A stretch of 64,000 bases of DNA from a bacterium (GTDB lineage: Bacteria > Elusimicrobiota > Elusimicrobia > Elusimicrobiales > UBA9959), in contig JAJZPF010000005.1 in assembly GCA_021811315.1 (NCBI GenBank), positions 1 through 64,000 of the forward strand. The letters run 5' to 3'. The notes beneath the pieces were generated by a model, which had not been told where the DNA came from, ran no database searches, and was given only the letters and a program-made list of their open reading frames with translations. Shown one piece after another: positions 27,046 through 36,315 of the stretch; position 1 is the stretch's first letter; every line of letters begins with the position of its first letter. Position numbers and translations under genes: made by a program.

Positions 27046-28761
27046 ATGAAATACCCGGTTTTCCTGAAAGAATTCGCCTTGTACGTTTCAAGGAACAATA
27101 CAGGCGCCTCTATCATACGCGCGCTGTACCCGCACGCCATAAATATCCCCCGGACCAGGTCCCCTCTTTTCGGCTCCATCATCATGCTGTCGCTGACGGG
27201 CCGCTGCCAGTGCAGCTGCGCCCACTGCGGCGCCACCGCCTATAAAGACCCGGGCCGGCCGGAACTTTCCCGCGAAGAGATCCTGTCCATAATTTCCAAG
27301 CTGGGCAAGCTGGGGTCGGAAGAGGTCTATTTCCTGGGCGGAGAGCCGCTGATGGTTCCGGAGGTTCTCGAATATATTTCGGCGGCCTCCGGCCTGGGCA
27401 TGCGCACCAGCCTCGACACCAACGGCATACTGCTCGACAGCGCGATGGTCTCGGCCCTCAAGAAAGCGGGCCTGGGCAAGCTCCGGGTCAGCCTGGACAG
27501 CCCGTTCGAAGAAGAGCACGACGGACAGCGCGGCCACAAGGGCCTGTATAAAAAAGTCCTGGCCGGGATAAAGAACTGCCTGGAGGAAGGCCTCGACTGC
27601 CATATCTCCGCCTGCGCTACCCCCTCCAACCTCAAAGACGGCCGCCTGCGCGGCATGCTCGAGATCGCCGAAAAACTCGGGGCAAAAACCCGCCTCCTCT
27701 CCCTTATAAGCTGCGGCAAGCTGAGCGGCTCCGACGGGGAGAAGCTTTCCGGTGAAAACGTGAAGCTCATCAGGGAACTGCTGCGGCCCGGGCGGGTCTA
27801 CTGGGAGCTGGAGCCCGTCGACAGCCCCGGCGCCGCCTTCCTGTGCGGGTACTCCATGAAGAAAACCTGCTATATCTCCCATTTCGGGGTAGTACAGCCC
27901 TGCATCTATATGCCGGTCTCGTTCGGTAACCTGCGCGAAGAACCCCTTGAGGCGATAGCCGGCCGGATGTGGGATTCCCAGAACTCTTTCGGTCACTCCC
28001 CTAACGGCTGCCCCACCAATTCCAGGCCTTTCGCCGCCGCCTTCAGCCGCGGCCTTTCGGACCGGGGGGGCAAAGCCGTGCCTTATGAGCAACGCGCCTC
28101 GGAGAACAGCCTGGCCGAATGGGACGAATGGTCCTCTTCCTACCGCGACAGCGCCGACCTGCTTGAAAGCTTCAACGACGCCGGCCTGGCGGCCTCCGCG
28201 GACTTTAGCGGGAAGCGGGTTCTCGATATCGGGGGTGGGACGGGCAGGTTCGCGGGCGCCATCGCCGCAAAAGCGGCGCACGTGACCGTGGCGGATTTTT
28301 CAGAAGGCATGCTTAAAGAAGCCCGCGGGAACCTTAAAAATTTCTCTAATGTCTCCTTCCTCCTGGCCGACATAGAAAAAGAAAAACCGGCGGCGGGGCC
28401 CTACGACCTCATCACGGCCGTTTCAGTGATGCATCATATTTCCAAGGTGGATTTCGCCGTAGAGAACCTAAAGGCCCTGCTGGCGCCCGGCGGCAAAATA
28501 ATAATAGTGGACCAGGTCCTGCACAAGAACGCCGCGGGCGTACTGGAGTTCATGGCCAGGCTGCTGTTCGCCCTTGGCCCGGCCCGCTGCGCTGGACTGC
28601 TCGTCGGCGGGCTAAAAGGGGCCGCGCTGCTCAGGCGGCATCTGGACAGGGAGGAGAAATTCTCCCTGCAGGATTTTAAGCGCAGGTACGCGAAGCTGCT
28701 TCCCGGCGCCGGGATCCGCCTCCGTTACGGGATCTTCGCCTACCTGGAGTGGACCAAATGA
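27046..28761 (+). CDS. Radical SAM/SPASM-like protein fused to a class I methyltransferase
   Basis: A 571-residue two-domain enzyme. Residues 1-330 match the rSAM paralogues at 16104 and 17259: TGRCQCSCAHC (C54, C58, C61), FLGGEPL, TSLDTNG, RVSLDSP and a CYISHFGVVQPC region. Residues from about 350 form a SAM methyltransferase: VLDIGGGTGRFAG (about 391-403), VTVADFSEGML, and a late ITAVSVMHHIS. The fusion means one chain would bind SAM for both radical and polar chemistry. The stop overlaps the start of the small membrane-protein gene. Natural substrate unknown. Confidence 0.88.
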   Translation: MKYPVFLKEFALYVSRNNTGASIIRALYPHAINIPRTRSPLFGSIIMLSLTGRCQCSCAHCGATAYKDPGRPELSREEILSIISKLGKLGSEEVYFLGGEPLMVPEVLEYISAASGLGMRTSLDTNGILLDSAMVSALKKAGLGKLRVSLDSPFEEEHDGQRGHKGLYKKVLAGIKNCLEEGLDCHISACATPSNLKDGRLRGMLEIAEKLGAKTRLLSLISCGKLSGSDGEKLSGENVKLIRELLRPGRVYWELEPVDSPGAAFLCGYSMKKTCYISHFGVVQPCIYMPVSFGNLREEPLEAIAGRMWDSQNSFGHSPNGCPTNSRPFAAAFSRGLSDRGGKAVPYEQRASENSLAEWDEWSSSYRDSADLLESFNDAGLAASADFSGKRVLDIGGGTGRFAGAIAAKAAHVTVADFSEGMLKEARGNLKNFSNVSFLLADIEKEKPAAGPYDLITAVSVMHHISKVDFAVENLKALLAPGGKIIIVDQVLHKNAAGVLEFMARLLFALGPARCAGLLVGGLKGAALLRRHLDREEKFSLQDFKRRYAKLLPGAGIRLRYGIFAYLEWTK

Positions 28762-29264
28762 TAAACCGTAAAAATATTTTTCTGCTGCTCGGCATCCTGC
28801 CGCTGCTGGTCTTCCTGCGCGTGGCCGGCTGGTACGGGTTCACGTACCGGGCCTGGGAGCTCGCTTTTTTAACGGGGGCCGCGCTCACTTCGGCCGTGCT
28901 GGCCCTTTCGGCCTGGAGGAAAGTCCCCGTGAGGGATATTACCCTGGCCTCCTCCCTTATGCTCCTCTCCGGCGGCCTGGGTTTTCTGACCGGGACGTCT
29001 TCCCTGACCGGCTTCTATTGTCGGTGGCAGGGCTCCGTCTTTATAGCCTGGTACCTGGCGGTAAGGGCCGGCCTCGCCCTGGCCCCGAAGCTGTCGGCCG
29101 GCCTGGTCTACGACCCCTACGCGGCCCTCCCGAAGTTGGCCTTTGGCCTTTCGCTGCTAGCGCTCGCATGGTCGCTTTTCCACAAAGACCTGCTCGTGTC
29201 GGTGGTCCTGCCCTTCGCCCTGCTGACGGCCGGCCTTTCCCTGGCCTGCAGGCAGAAAGCCTGA
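28758..29264 (+). CDS. Polytopic membrane protein
   Basis: A 168-residue hydrophobic protein with about five transmembrane helices (for example FLLLGILPLLVFLRVA, ELAFLTGAALTSAVLAL and LLVSVVLPFALLTAGL). I do not recognise a family. The start ATG overlaps the stop of the rSAM-methyltransferase gene (ATGA), so it is translated with it and may hold that enzyme or its product at the membrane. Confidence 0.75.
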   Translation: MINRKNIFLLLGILPLLVFLRVAGWYGFTYRAWELAFLTGAALTSAVLALSAWRKVPVRDITLASSLMLLSGGLGFLTGTSSLTGFYCRWQGSVFIAWYLAVRAGLALAPKLSAGLVYDPYAALPKLAFGLSLLALAWSLFHKDLLVSVVLPFALLTAGLSLACRQKA

Positions 29265-29346
29265 CCCGTCTTTTTTGTATCATAGGTGACAGCGTGGGAA
29301 CATAATGCGGCCTCCGCCGCGGCCCAACCCCGGGCGCGCTTCATAG

Positions 29347-29352
29347 TATAAG
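29347..29352 (+). promoter_or_regulatory. Candidate -10 box, probably leaderless start
   Basis: TATAAG lies 6 nt before the ATG at 29359, with no ribosome site between. Confidence 0.3.
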
Positions 29353-29358
29353 CAGCTT

Positions 29359-30915
29359 ATGGAAGACCTTGTAAAAAAATACGACGCCGTTATTATCGGA
29401 GCCGGGCCCGGCGGCCTGTCAGCCGGTCTTTCCCTCGCGTCCGGCGGCTGGAAAGTCCTTATAGCCGAAAAGAACGCGGCGCCGGGCGGGAACTGCACCG
29501 CTAAAACCGTAGGCGGCTATACCTTCGACCTTGCGGTACACCAGCTTTCCGGCATAGGCGGCGGCGGGATCTGCGCCCGCATAATGAAAGAATACGGGAT
29601 AGCCGGCAAGCTGGATTTCAGGCAGGTGGATCCTTTTTTGGTGCTGGACATGCCTGACCGCTCCTATGTCCTGCCCGGGAACCGGGAAGGCCTGCGTGAA
29701 GAACTGTTAAAGGATTTCCCCGGGGATAAAAAAGATATAGACCGGATGCTGGCCGGCCTCGATACCCTGAAAAAAGACGCGCTGATCTCGCAGCGCCTGC
29801 TTTACGGCAAAAACGCCGCGGTGCAGGATATGCTGTCCGGCACCGTCGGCCCCCTTAAAATAGCCACTTTCCCTTTTACCTTTTTCCGGGGCATGATCTT
29901 GAAAATGCGCCTTGACGCCGACTCGATGCTGAGCCGCTGGGTGGGCAACAAAAAACTGCGGGCTATTATCCATAGCTCCTGGATATACCTGGGCCTCCCC
30001 CCCCGCCGTCTTTCCGGGGTTATGATGAACGTTTTCGTGGCTATGCAGCATATGGAGCACTCTTATTACCCCGCGGGCAGCTCCCGGAAACTGGCGGAAA
30101 CCATGGCCGAAGCTTTCAGGGAGCATGGGGGTGAATTGCGCCTGTCCTCCCCGGTTAAAAAGATACTGACGGAAGGCGGACGCGCCTCCGGCGTGGAGCT
30201 TGAGGACGGCAGCACCGCCCTGGCGGGGACGGTTATCTCGAACGCCGACGCGCTCCATACTTATAAAAAACTCCTGGGCCGGGACCGCGCGCCCGCGGGG
30301 CTGGTGGAAAAACTGGAAAAGCTGAAACTTTCAGTGGGCCCCTTCAGGGTCTGCCTCGGGCTGGATTACGACGCGGCCGCGCACGGCCTTGAACAGCACG
30401 AGTACATCCTCCTCCCGGGCTACGACCATGAAGAGACCTACGCCGCGCAGGAGCGCGGGGAACTTGCGGTGCTGAGCGTTTATTCGCCTTCCAGGATCTG
30501 CCCCGAACTGGCGCCGCCGGGGCACAGCACGCTGATCCTAACCACCACTATCCCCTGGAGCGCGGCCGGGGCCTGGACCTCCCGCAAAGAGGAAATGGCC
30601 GCCCGGATGATAGAGATGGTAGAGAAAAAAAGGCTGCCGGGCCTTTCAAAGCATATCGTGTTAAAAGAGATACTCACCCCCGGGGACCTGCAGCGCCTGA
30701 CGAACTCCTCGGAAGGTGCGATGTACGGCTGGGCCAACACCCCCGGACAGGTGCTTACCTTCAGGTTTTCAATGAAGTCCCCGCTGCGCGGCCTCTATCA
30801 TGCCGGCCACTGGACCAGGCCCGGAACAGGAGTAACCACCGCCATACTCTCCGGCTGGCTCCTGGGCAACCGGCTTAAAAGCTGGGTCGGGAAATACCTG
30901 GACAGGCTGATCTAG
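29359..30915 (+). CDS. CrtI-type FAD oxidoreductase, second copy
   Basis: A 518-residue paralogue of the protein at 23873, similar along the full length, with the same N-terminal IGAGPGGLSAGLSLA and IAEKNAAPGGNC motifs and C-terminal GHWTRPGTGVTTAILSG. It starts an operon with two B12-type rSAM genes (gap 2 bp, then an ATGA overlap), whereas the first copy comes after its rSAM partner. The set thus seems to be duplicated and then rearranged. Expected activity: redox change of C=C bonds in a polyene or isoprenoid. Confidence 0.85.
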   Translation: MEDLVKKYDAVIIGAGPGGLSAGLSLASGGWKVLIAEKNAAPGGNCTAKTVGGYTFDLAVHQLSGIGGGGICARIMKEYGIAGKLDFRQVDPFLVLDMPDRSYVLPGNREGLREELLKDFPGDKKDIDRMLAGLDTLKKDALISQRLLYGKNAAVQDMLSGTVGPLKIATFPFTFFRGMILKMRLDADSMLSRWVGNKKLRAIIHSSWIYLGLPPRRLSGVMMNVFVAMQHMEHSYYPAGSSRKLAETMAEAFREHGGELRLSSPVKKILTEGGRASGVELEDGSTALAGTVISNADALHTYKKLLGRDRAPAGLVEKLEKLKLSVGPFRVCLGLDYDAAAHGLEQHEYILLPGYDHEETYAAQERGELAVLSVYSPSRICPELAPPGHSTLILTTTIPWSAAGAWTSRKEEMAARMIEMVEKKRLPGLSKHIVLKEILTPGDLQRLTNSSEGAMYGWANTPGQVLTFRFSMKSPLRGLYHAGHWTRPGTGVTTAILSGWLLGNRLKSWVGKYLDRLI

Positions 30916-30917
30916 CC

Positions 30918-32336
30918 ATGGCGAAAATACTGCTCACCACCCCGCCCTGGCAGTCCTTCCATACTTTACAGGTGCTGTTCCCCGATATCCCAGCGCTGGG
31001 CCTGCAGATCCTGGCCGGGGTTCTGCGCGCCGCCGGCCACGAAGCCAGGGTGGCCGACGTGCAGCATCTGCGCCCCCTGCATCCGGATTTTATCAGGGCT
31101 ATAGAAGAATTCAAGCCGGACATAATAGGTTTTTCGAACTCGGAGCTGCCGAACGCCCCGATGGTGGTGAGGGTGGCCGGCGAAATCAAACGCCGCTACC
31201 CCGGCATTAAACTGCTGGCCGGGGGACAGGCCCCCAGCTTCAAGCCTGAACTCTTCCTGGGGCCTGCCGGGCCTTTCGACGCGGTGGCGCTTTACGAGGC
31301 CGAAAGCACAATAGTTCCCATCGCGGAGGCGCTGGTCTCCGGCTCCCCGCTGGACTCCCTGCCCGGCTGCGCCTGGCGCGCCCCCGACGGCAGCCTGAAG
31401 CGCTCCGGCGTAGAGCGGGTGGTCTGCGACCTTAACGCCCAACCCCTGCCCTACTGGGAAGGCTCGCTTAAAAAAGCCGCTTTCTCCAAGGGTTATTTCG
31501 CGGCTGTCGAAACCTCGCGCGGCTGCCCTTTCCGCTGCACTTTCTGCTCCATTCCCGGCTACTACGGCGCGCCGCGCTACAAATCCGCTGAAAGGATAGT
31601 TAAGGAACTGCGCGCGCTTAAAGCCCTGGGGGTAACGGAGTTCTCCATCAACGACGACTCTTTTGCCACCAGGCCCGCCGTAGTCCGCGAGATCCTGGAG
31701 ACCATGCTCCGGGAAAATATGGGACTGCGCTTCGGCGTGCAGATAAGGGCGGATATCATAGCGGCCAACCCGGACCTGCTGGAACTGGCCGCCCGCGCCG
31801 GGATGTTCCTGGCCGTGGTAGGTTTCGAAGGCTATACTTCGGCCGTGCAGGACGAGTCGGATAAAGGGAATTCGGCGCTGATAAACCACGAGGCCTCCAG
31901 GATACTGCGCCGCAACAAGATAGCCGTGTACGGGACCCATGTTTTCGGCGGGCCGCAAAGCGGGCTGCGCGACAGCCTTTCCACTTTTTTCTACGGCAGG
32001 CTGAATTCGGATATTTTCCGCATGACCATCTACACGCCGGTGCCCGGTTCGAGGCTCTACGACGACCTGTCGGACTCCTCCCAGCTGTCTTCCGAAAACC
32101 CAGCGGATTTTTACGAGGGAAAATACCTGATCAAGGACGCGCATAACCCGCTGGTGGTGCAGCTCGGCTATTACTTCCTGCTCGCGCTTCATTACGCCCT
32201 GCCCGATACGCTTTTAAAACTATTCAGCAGCGACGAGGTCATCAGGACCTTCACGCGCCGCGCCTACCGCGGGGCCGTCTATTTCGTGCTCGGGCAGGCC
32301 CTGTCTTTTGTCCGGAGAGGACCGCAAAAGATATGA
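30918..32336 (+). CDS. Radical SAM protein with B12-binding-like domain
   Basis: A 472-residue protein. The B12-like domain spans about 1-150 (LGLQILAGVLRAAG, LLAGGQAPSFKPE); no DxHxxG is seen. The rSAM motif is C203, C207, C210 in SRGCPFRCTFC, followed by INDDSFATRP and VVGFEGYT. Unlike the others it lacks a close paralogue in the window. It sits 2 bp after the CrtI-type gene and overlaps the next rSAM gene (ATGA). Confidence 0.87.
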   Translation: MAKILLTTPPWQSFHTLQVLFPDIPALGLQILAGVLRAAGHEARVADVQHLRPLHPDFIRAIEEFKPDIIGFSNSELPNAPMVVRVAGEIKRRYPGIKLLAGGQAPSFKPELFLGPAGPFDAVALYEAESTIVPIAEALVSGSPLDSLPGCAWRAPDGSLKRSGVERVVCDLNAQPLPYWEGSLKKAAFSKGYFAAVETSRGCPFRCTFCSIPGYYGAPRYKSAERIVKELRALKALGVTEFSINDDSFATRPAVVREILETMLRENMGLRFGVQIRADIIAANPDLLELAARAGMFLAVVGFEGYTSAVQDESDKGNSALINHEASRILRRNKIAVYGTHVFGGPQSGLRDSLSTFFYGRLNSDIFRMTIYTPVPGSRLYDDLSDSSQLSSENPADFYEGKYLIKDAHNPLVVQLGYYFLLALHYALPDTLLKLFSSDEVIRTFTRRAYRGAVYFVLGQALSFVRRGPQKI

Positions 32337-33775
32337 AGCGTCCTTATGTTCTGCTCATAAAAAGCCGCAGCATAGTCTCCAAGATAAAAAAAGGGACCAT
32401 GCCGCCGGTAGGCCTGCTTTATATAGCCGCCTGCCTGCGCAAACAACTGGGGGCCGAGGTCCGCCTGCTCGACGCTATGTTCGAGCCGGAGATACTCAAG
32501 CTGGTGAATTCGGAGATCCGCAAACGGCGCCCCGACGTGGTGGGGATCAGCGCGCTGACCGCCGAAGCCTTCCTCGCCCATAAACTGGCGGCCGCCGTAA
32601 AAAGCGCCGACAGCGCTATCCCGGTCATACTGGGAGGGCCGCACCCGTCATCGGACCCCGAAGCCGCGCTGAACGACCCGGCGGTCGACGCGGTCGTTAT
32701 CGGCGAGGGAGAGGTTACTTTTACCGAGCTGGTCAGCGCGATCTCGGAAGAGGGGCCGCGCTGGAGCGAGCCCGGAACGCTGCGGGAAATTGCGGGCCTG
32801 GCGGTACGGGGAGAAAGCGGCGTGGAGCACACCGCGCCGCGCGCGCCCATCGCCGACCTGGACTCGCTGCCTTTCCCGGCCTGGGACCTGATAGACTATA
32901 AAAAGTTCTGGCGGACCGGCGGCATGGCCACCGTCGGAATAAGACCCTACCTCCCCATCTTCACCTCGCGGGGCTGCCCGTACCACTGCGTGTTCTGCCA
33001 CCAGATCTTCGGCAAGAAATTCCGCGCCCGCTCGCCCGAGAGCGTAGTTGAGGAAATAGCGTTGATCCACAGCCTGGGCACCAGGAATATAGAGGTGCTG
33101 GACGACATCGCCAATTTCGACCAGGACCGGTTTGACCGCATCCTGGAGCTGATGCTGGAGCGTAACCTGCAGTCCGTCCTGAATTTCCCGAACGCCATCC
33201 GCGCCGATATCATGCGTCCCGGGTCCCTGGACCTGCTCAAGCGCGTCGGGGTCTGCGAAGTGTCGGTGGCGGTGGAGACCGCCTCCCCGCGGCTGCAGAA
33301 ACTGATAAACAAGAACCTCTCGCTTGAGAAAGCGAGCGAGACTATCAACATGCTGGCCGAACGCCGGATCTTTACCCGCGGCTTCTTCATCCTGGGCCTG
33401 CCTACGGAAACGGAAGAGGAAATGCGCGCCACTATCCGCTACGCCTGCGAGTCGCGCCTGCATCTGGCCCTGTTCTTCACGCCCAACCCGTATCCCAATA
33501 CGGAGATGCACGCTATGTTCAAAAAGGCCGGCAAGCTGCGCCCGGATATAAACTCTATAGATTTCGAATATACAGGCTCTCCTTTCAACGCCAGCGAGAT
33601 GCCGGACAAGGAGTACCGCCGCACCTACAGGAACGCCTTCCTGAAATTCTACCTTGACCCCGGCCGCGCTTACCGCATAGTCAGGGACGGCCCCTTTGGC
33701 TGGGATATCCCCGCGCGGGCCTATGGCCTGTTCAAGAACTTTATAAATTTTTCCCGTCTGAAAGAGGACAGGTAG
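32333..33775 (+). CDS. Radical SAM protein with B12-binding-like domain, paralogue of 22434
   Basis: A 480-residue protein with the same architecture as the gene at 22434: GLLYIAACLRKQ, LGGPHPSSDPE, VIGEGEVTF, then SRGCPYHCVFC (C215, C219, C222), DDIANFDQDRFDR, VAVETASPRLQ and LGLPTETEEE. It ends the operon CrtI-type gene, rSAM, rSAM. With the gene at 22434 it makes two rSAM/CrtI pairs, but with gene order reversed. Confidence 0.9.
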   Translation: MKRPYVLLIKSRSIVSKIKKGTMPPVGLLYIAACLRKQLGAEVRLLDAMFEPEILKLVNSEIRKRRPDVVGISALTAEAFLAHKLAAAVKSADSAIPVILGGPHPSSDPEAALNDPAVDAVVIGEGEVTFTELVSAISEEGPRWSEPGTLREIAGLAVRGESGVEHTAPRAPIADLDSLPFPAWDLIDYKKFWRTGGMATVGIRPYLPIFTSRGCPYHCVFCHQIFGKKFRARSPESVVEEIALIHSLGTRNIEVLDDIANFDQDRFDRILELMLERNLQSVLNFPNAIRADIMRPGSLDLLKRVGVCEVSVAVETASPRLQKLINKNLSLEKASETINMLAERRIFTRGFFILGLPTETEEEMRATIRYACESRLHLALFFTPNPYPNTEMHAMFKKAGKLRPDINSIDFEYTGSPFNASEMPDKEYRRTYRNAFLKFYLDPGRAYRIVRDGPFGWDIPARAYGLFKNFINFSRLKEDR

Positions 33776-33817
33776 GGATCAGGAACGCCCGGCGCCGGCC
33801 GGCCGCGCGCCTCTTGC

Positions 33818-35323
33818 CTACGCTGTTTTCCGTTTGTACAGATAAAAAACCCTGCCGCTGGCCGTGATCCTGTCGACTTTAACTCCGCCCTTGTCGAAGC
33901 CGGCCAGGATCTCTTTTTCTTTGTTTACATCTACATTGAAAAATCCGATCCAGATCTGGTTGTCCCGCGCCGGGTTATTCCACGCCTGGTCATTGACCGC
34001 GTTGTATTTCCCTTCCTGGTTGAAATATCCGACGGTATCCGGAGCATACACGAACAGGACCAGCCCCGTTTTTCCTATTGAGCAGAAATTTCCCGCGCTA
34101 GCCGGGTTCGCGGGATAATATGTGTAAAGGATGTCCCCCGCGCGCCACTTAGCCGACACATATCTTTCGATCGGATCGAATTGCGCCGCCGGGTCCAGCA
34201 GAAGGTCCTTTGCTTCGCGGGAAGTGCCGAAGATCAACAGGGCGGCTAAAATGATCCCCGGGTAGAACGCGATCCGGTTTTTTATTACGCGCCCGACGCC
34301 TTCGGCTATGAATATGATAATGATAGGGACCAAAAACAGGATCAACCGTTCATAGAACGGGTATTTCCCCAATACTGAAGCGGTTACCGTAAACAAGACC
34401 GGCGATATCAAATAAAAAAAATCCCTCCTTCTTTTTACGAACATATAAATACCCCCCGCGGCACACATCGATATTGCGATAGCATATGGCAGCACCCGCG
34501 CCGTCTTGAAACCGTTCCACAAGGCGTTCGCGTACAATTCCAGGTCAGCCAGGCCATTTATTTTGAACGAAAGGAAGTGGTCCTGCCAATAACAGAGCCC
34601 CCCTTTACTGCCTGCCAGCGCATTGAGCCCGGCATGATAAACAAAGACCAGGTTTATCGCCAGGACGGAGCTGAGGAGCAGCAGGTTCCCGAGTTTTCCT
34701 TCTTCTTTCTTCCTTATGGTGTCCAGGATCAGGACCAGGCCAAGTCCGGGCAGGACCAGGATCGCGGCATGCGATATCCACATTGCCGCTGAACCGGCGG
34801 CTCCCCACAAGATCGCCCGTAAACGGTTCAGGGGCTTTTCCTGAAGGTCTTTAATTCCAAGCAGCAGGATCAATACGATCAGCACATCGCAGGAATAAGA
34901 CTTGATGATCGATGAATAACGGATCAATTGTTGTGAAACGGCAAAGAACAGCAGCGCGACCGGGACGGCTGCCGGCTCGCAGTAAAGTACCGCGACTTTA
35001 TAAAACAGCAGAACTGAAAAGATGCCGCATAAAAACGGGAAAAGCCGGAGCATGTACTTGCCGGGGCCGAACAATTTAACGATAATGTTTTCAATTATCA
35101 AAAAGCCTGTCGGCTGCGCCTGATTATAGGCCTGATCGCGTCCGGACGGCTCAAAAACCTCCGTGATCCTGAAATTTTCGATATTATAGGAACTAAAATA
35201 CTCGTCTATGTCGACCAGGTTGGTCCGGTAAAGCTCCACCCGCATAAATATACCGGCGGCGATGATCAGCCAGATCAGCTTCCGGGAACTCCAGCCGGGG
35301 AGAGCTTTGAAATATTTCTTCAT
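33818..35323 (-). CDS. Polytopic membrane glycosyltransferase, PMT/ArnT-like
   Basis: A 501-residue integral membrane protein with about 11 predicted helices. After the first helix comes VDIDEYFSSYN, matching the catalytic acidic motif in the first periplasmic loop of GT-C enzymes that use polyprenyl-phosphate sugars. The C-terminal 110 residues form a soluble domain (AKWRAGDILYTYYPANP). Likely adds a sugar to a lipid or protein at the outer face of the inner membrane. Its AT content is slightly higher than that of its neighbours. Confidence 0.7.
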   Translation of the reverse strand: MKKYFKALPGWSSRKLIWLIIAAGIFMRVELYRTNLVDIDEYFSSYNIENFRITEVFEPSGRDQAYNQAQPTGFLIIENIIVKLFGPGKYMLRLFPFLCGIFSVLLFYKVAVLYCEPAAVPVALLFFAVSQQLIRYSSIIKSYSCDVLIVLILLLGIKDLQEKPLNRLRAILWGAAGSAAMWISHAAILVLPGLGLVLILDTIRKKEEGKLGNLLLLSSVLAINLVFVYHAGLNALAGSKGGLCYWQDHFLSFKINGLADLELYANALWNGFKTARVLPYAIAISMCAAGGIYMFVKRRRDFFYLISPVLFTVTASVLGKYPFYERLILFLVPIIIIFIAEGVGRVIKNRIAFYPGIILAALLIFGTSREAKDLLLDPAAQFDPIERYVSAKWRAGDILYTYYPANPASAGNFCSIGKTGLVLFVYAPDTVGYFNQEGKYNAVNDQAWNNPARDNQIWIGFFNVDVNKEKEILAGFDKGGVKVDRITASGRVFYLYKRKTA

Positions 35324-35583
35324 GAAGATGTTTTCTATCCGGACTTCATTCGCTGCCGTCGCCTGCCGTTATCGCTTTCGGCGGTCCACGCGCGTCACGG
35401 ACCCTTTCCGGGTATTCTACGACTTTTTCCGCCAGGCGGAACCGGCGAACGAGCGTGCCCGGAACGCATATAGTATAATTGAGCGGGCGCAGCAACCGCG
35501 GCCGCCGCGGAATAAAAAACTCCGCCTCCGGGTCCCGCCGGGAGCGGGGCATCCCTTAAAACAGAAAATAATCCTTCCTGAAA

Positions 35584-36315
35584 ATGCCCAAACTCGCGGT
35601 AATTATCCCGTCCTATAATTCAGGAAAGACCATCTCCTCCACCCTGACCAGGCTCGCGGCCGCCCTCGCGGTCCTGCCGCAGGCGGCGGTGCTGCTGATC
35701 GACGACGGCAGCCGCGATTCCAGCGCCGCGGTTGCCGGAAGCGAGGCGGAAAAACTCGGCCTGGACCTGCGGGTGCTTACGCATGAAAAGAACCGCGGCT
35801 ACGGCGCGGCCCAGAAAACCGGCCTGAAAGCCGCGCTTGAACTGGGCTGCCGGGCGGCGGTCCTGCTGCATTCGGACGGGCAGTACGCTCCCGAGGAGCT
35901 GCCGGCGATGGTGCGCCCCCTGCTGGACGGCTCCGCCGACGTATGCGCCGGGTCGAGGCTGCTTTCCGGCCGCGCCCTCCGGCAGGGCATGCCCCTGGCC
36001 AGGTACCTGGCTAACCGCTGGCTGACCGCGCTGGAGAACGCCGTCTTCGGCCTTGATTTCGCGGAATACCACTCCGGGTACATGGCTTACTCCGCCTCAG
36101 CGCTGCGCGTCATAAAATTCGAGACCCTCACCGACAAGTTCCACTTCGACGGGGAAATGCTGCTTTGCGCAGGGAAACTGGGACTGCGCGTTTCACAGCT
36201 GCCGGTCTCCGCCTATTACGGTCCGGGCGCCTCCAGCCTCTCCCCGCTGCCCTACCTGGCCGAGATCGCCGGCGTTCTGTTCCGGTACCTGCGCCGGGGG
36301 TACTTTTTTCAGTGA
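35584..36315 (+). CDS. Glycosyltransferase family 2, polyprenyl-phosphate sugar synthase-like
   Basis: A 243-residue GT-A enzyme. It has an N-terminal VIIPSYNSGKTISSTL, IDDGSRDSS for nucleotide binding and LLHSDGQYAPE in the DXD position. The fold and length resemble DPM1/GtrB-type enzymes without the membrane tail. It could charge a polyprenyl carrier used by the neighbouring GT-C protein. Its stop overlaps the convergent rSAM gene by 7 bp. Confidence 0.85.
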   Translation: MPKLAVIIPSYNSGKTISSTLTRLAAALAVLPQAAVLLIDDGSRDSSAAVAGSEAEKLGLDLRVLTHEKNRGYGAAQKTGLKAALELGCRAAVLLHSDGQYAPEELPAMVRPLLDGSADVCAGSRLLSGRALRQGMPLARYLANRWLTALENAVFGLDFAEYHSGYMAYSASALRVIKFETLTDKFHFDGEMLLCAGKLGLRVSQLPVSAYYGPGASSLSPLPYLAEIAGVLFRYLRRGYFFQ

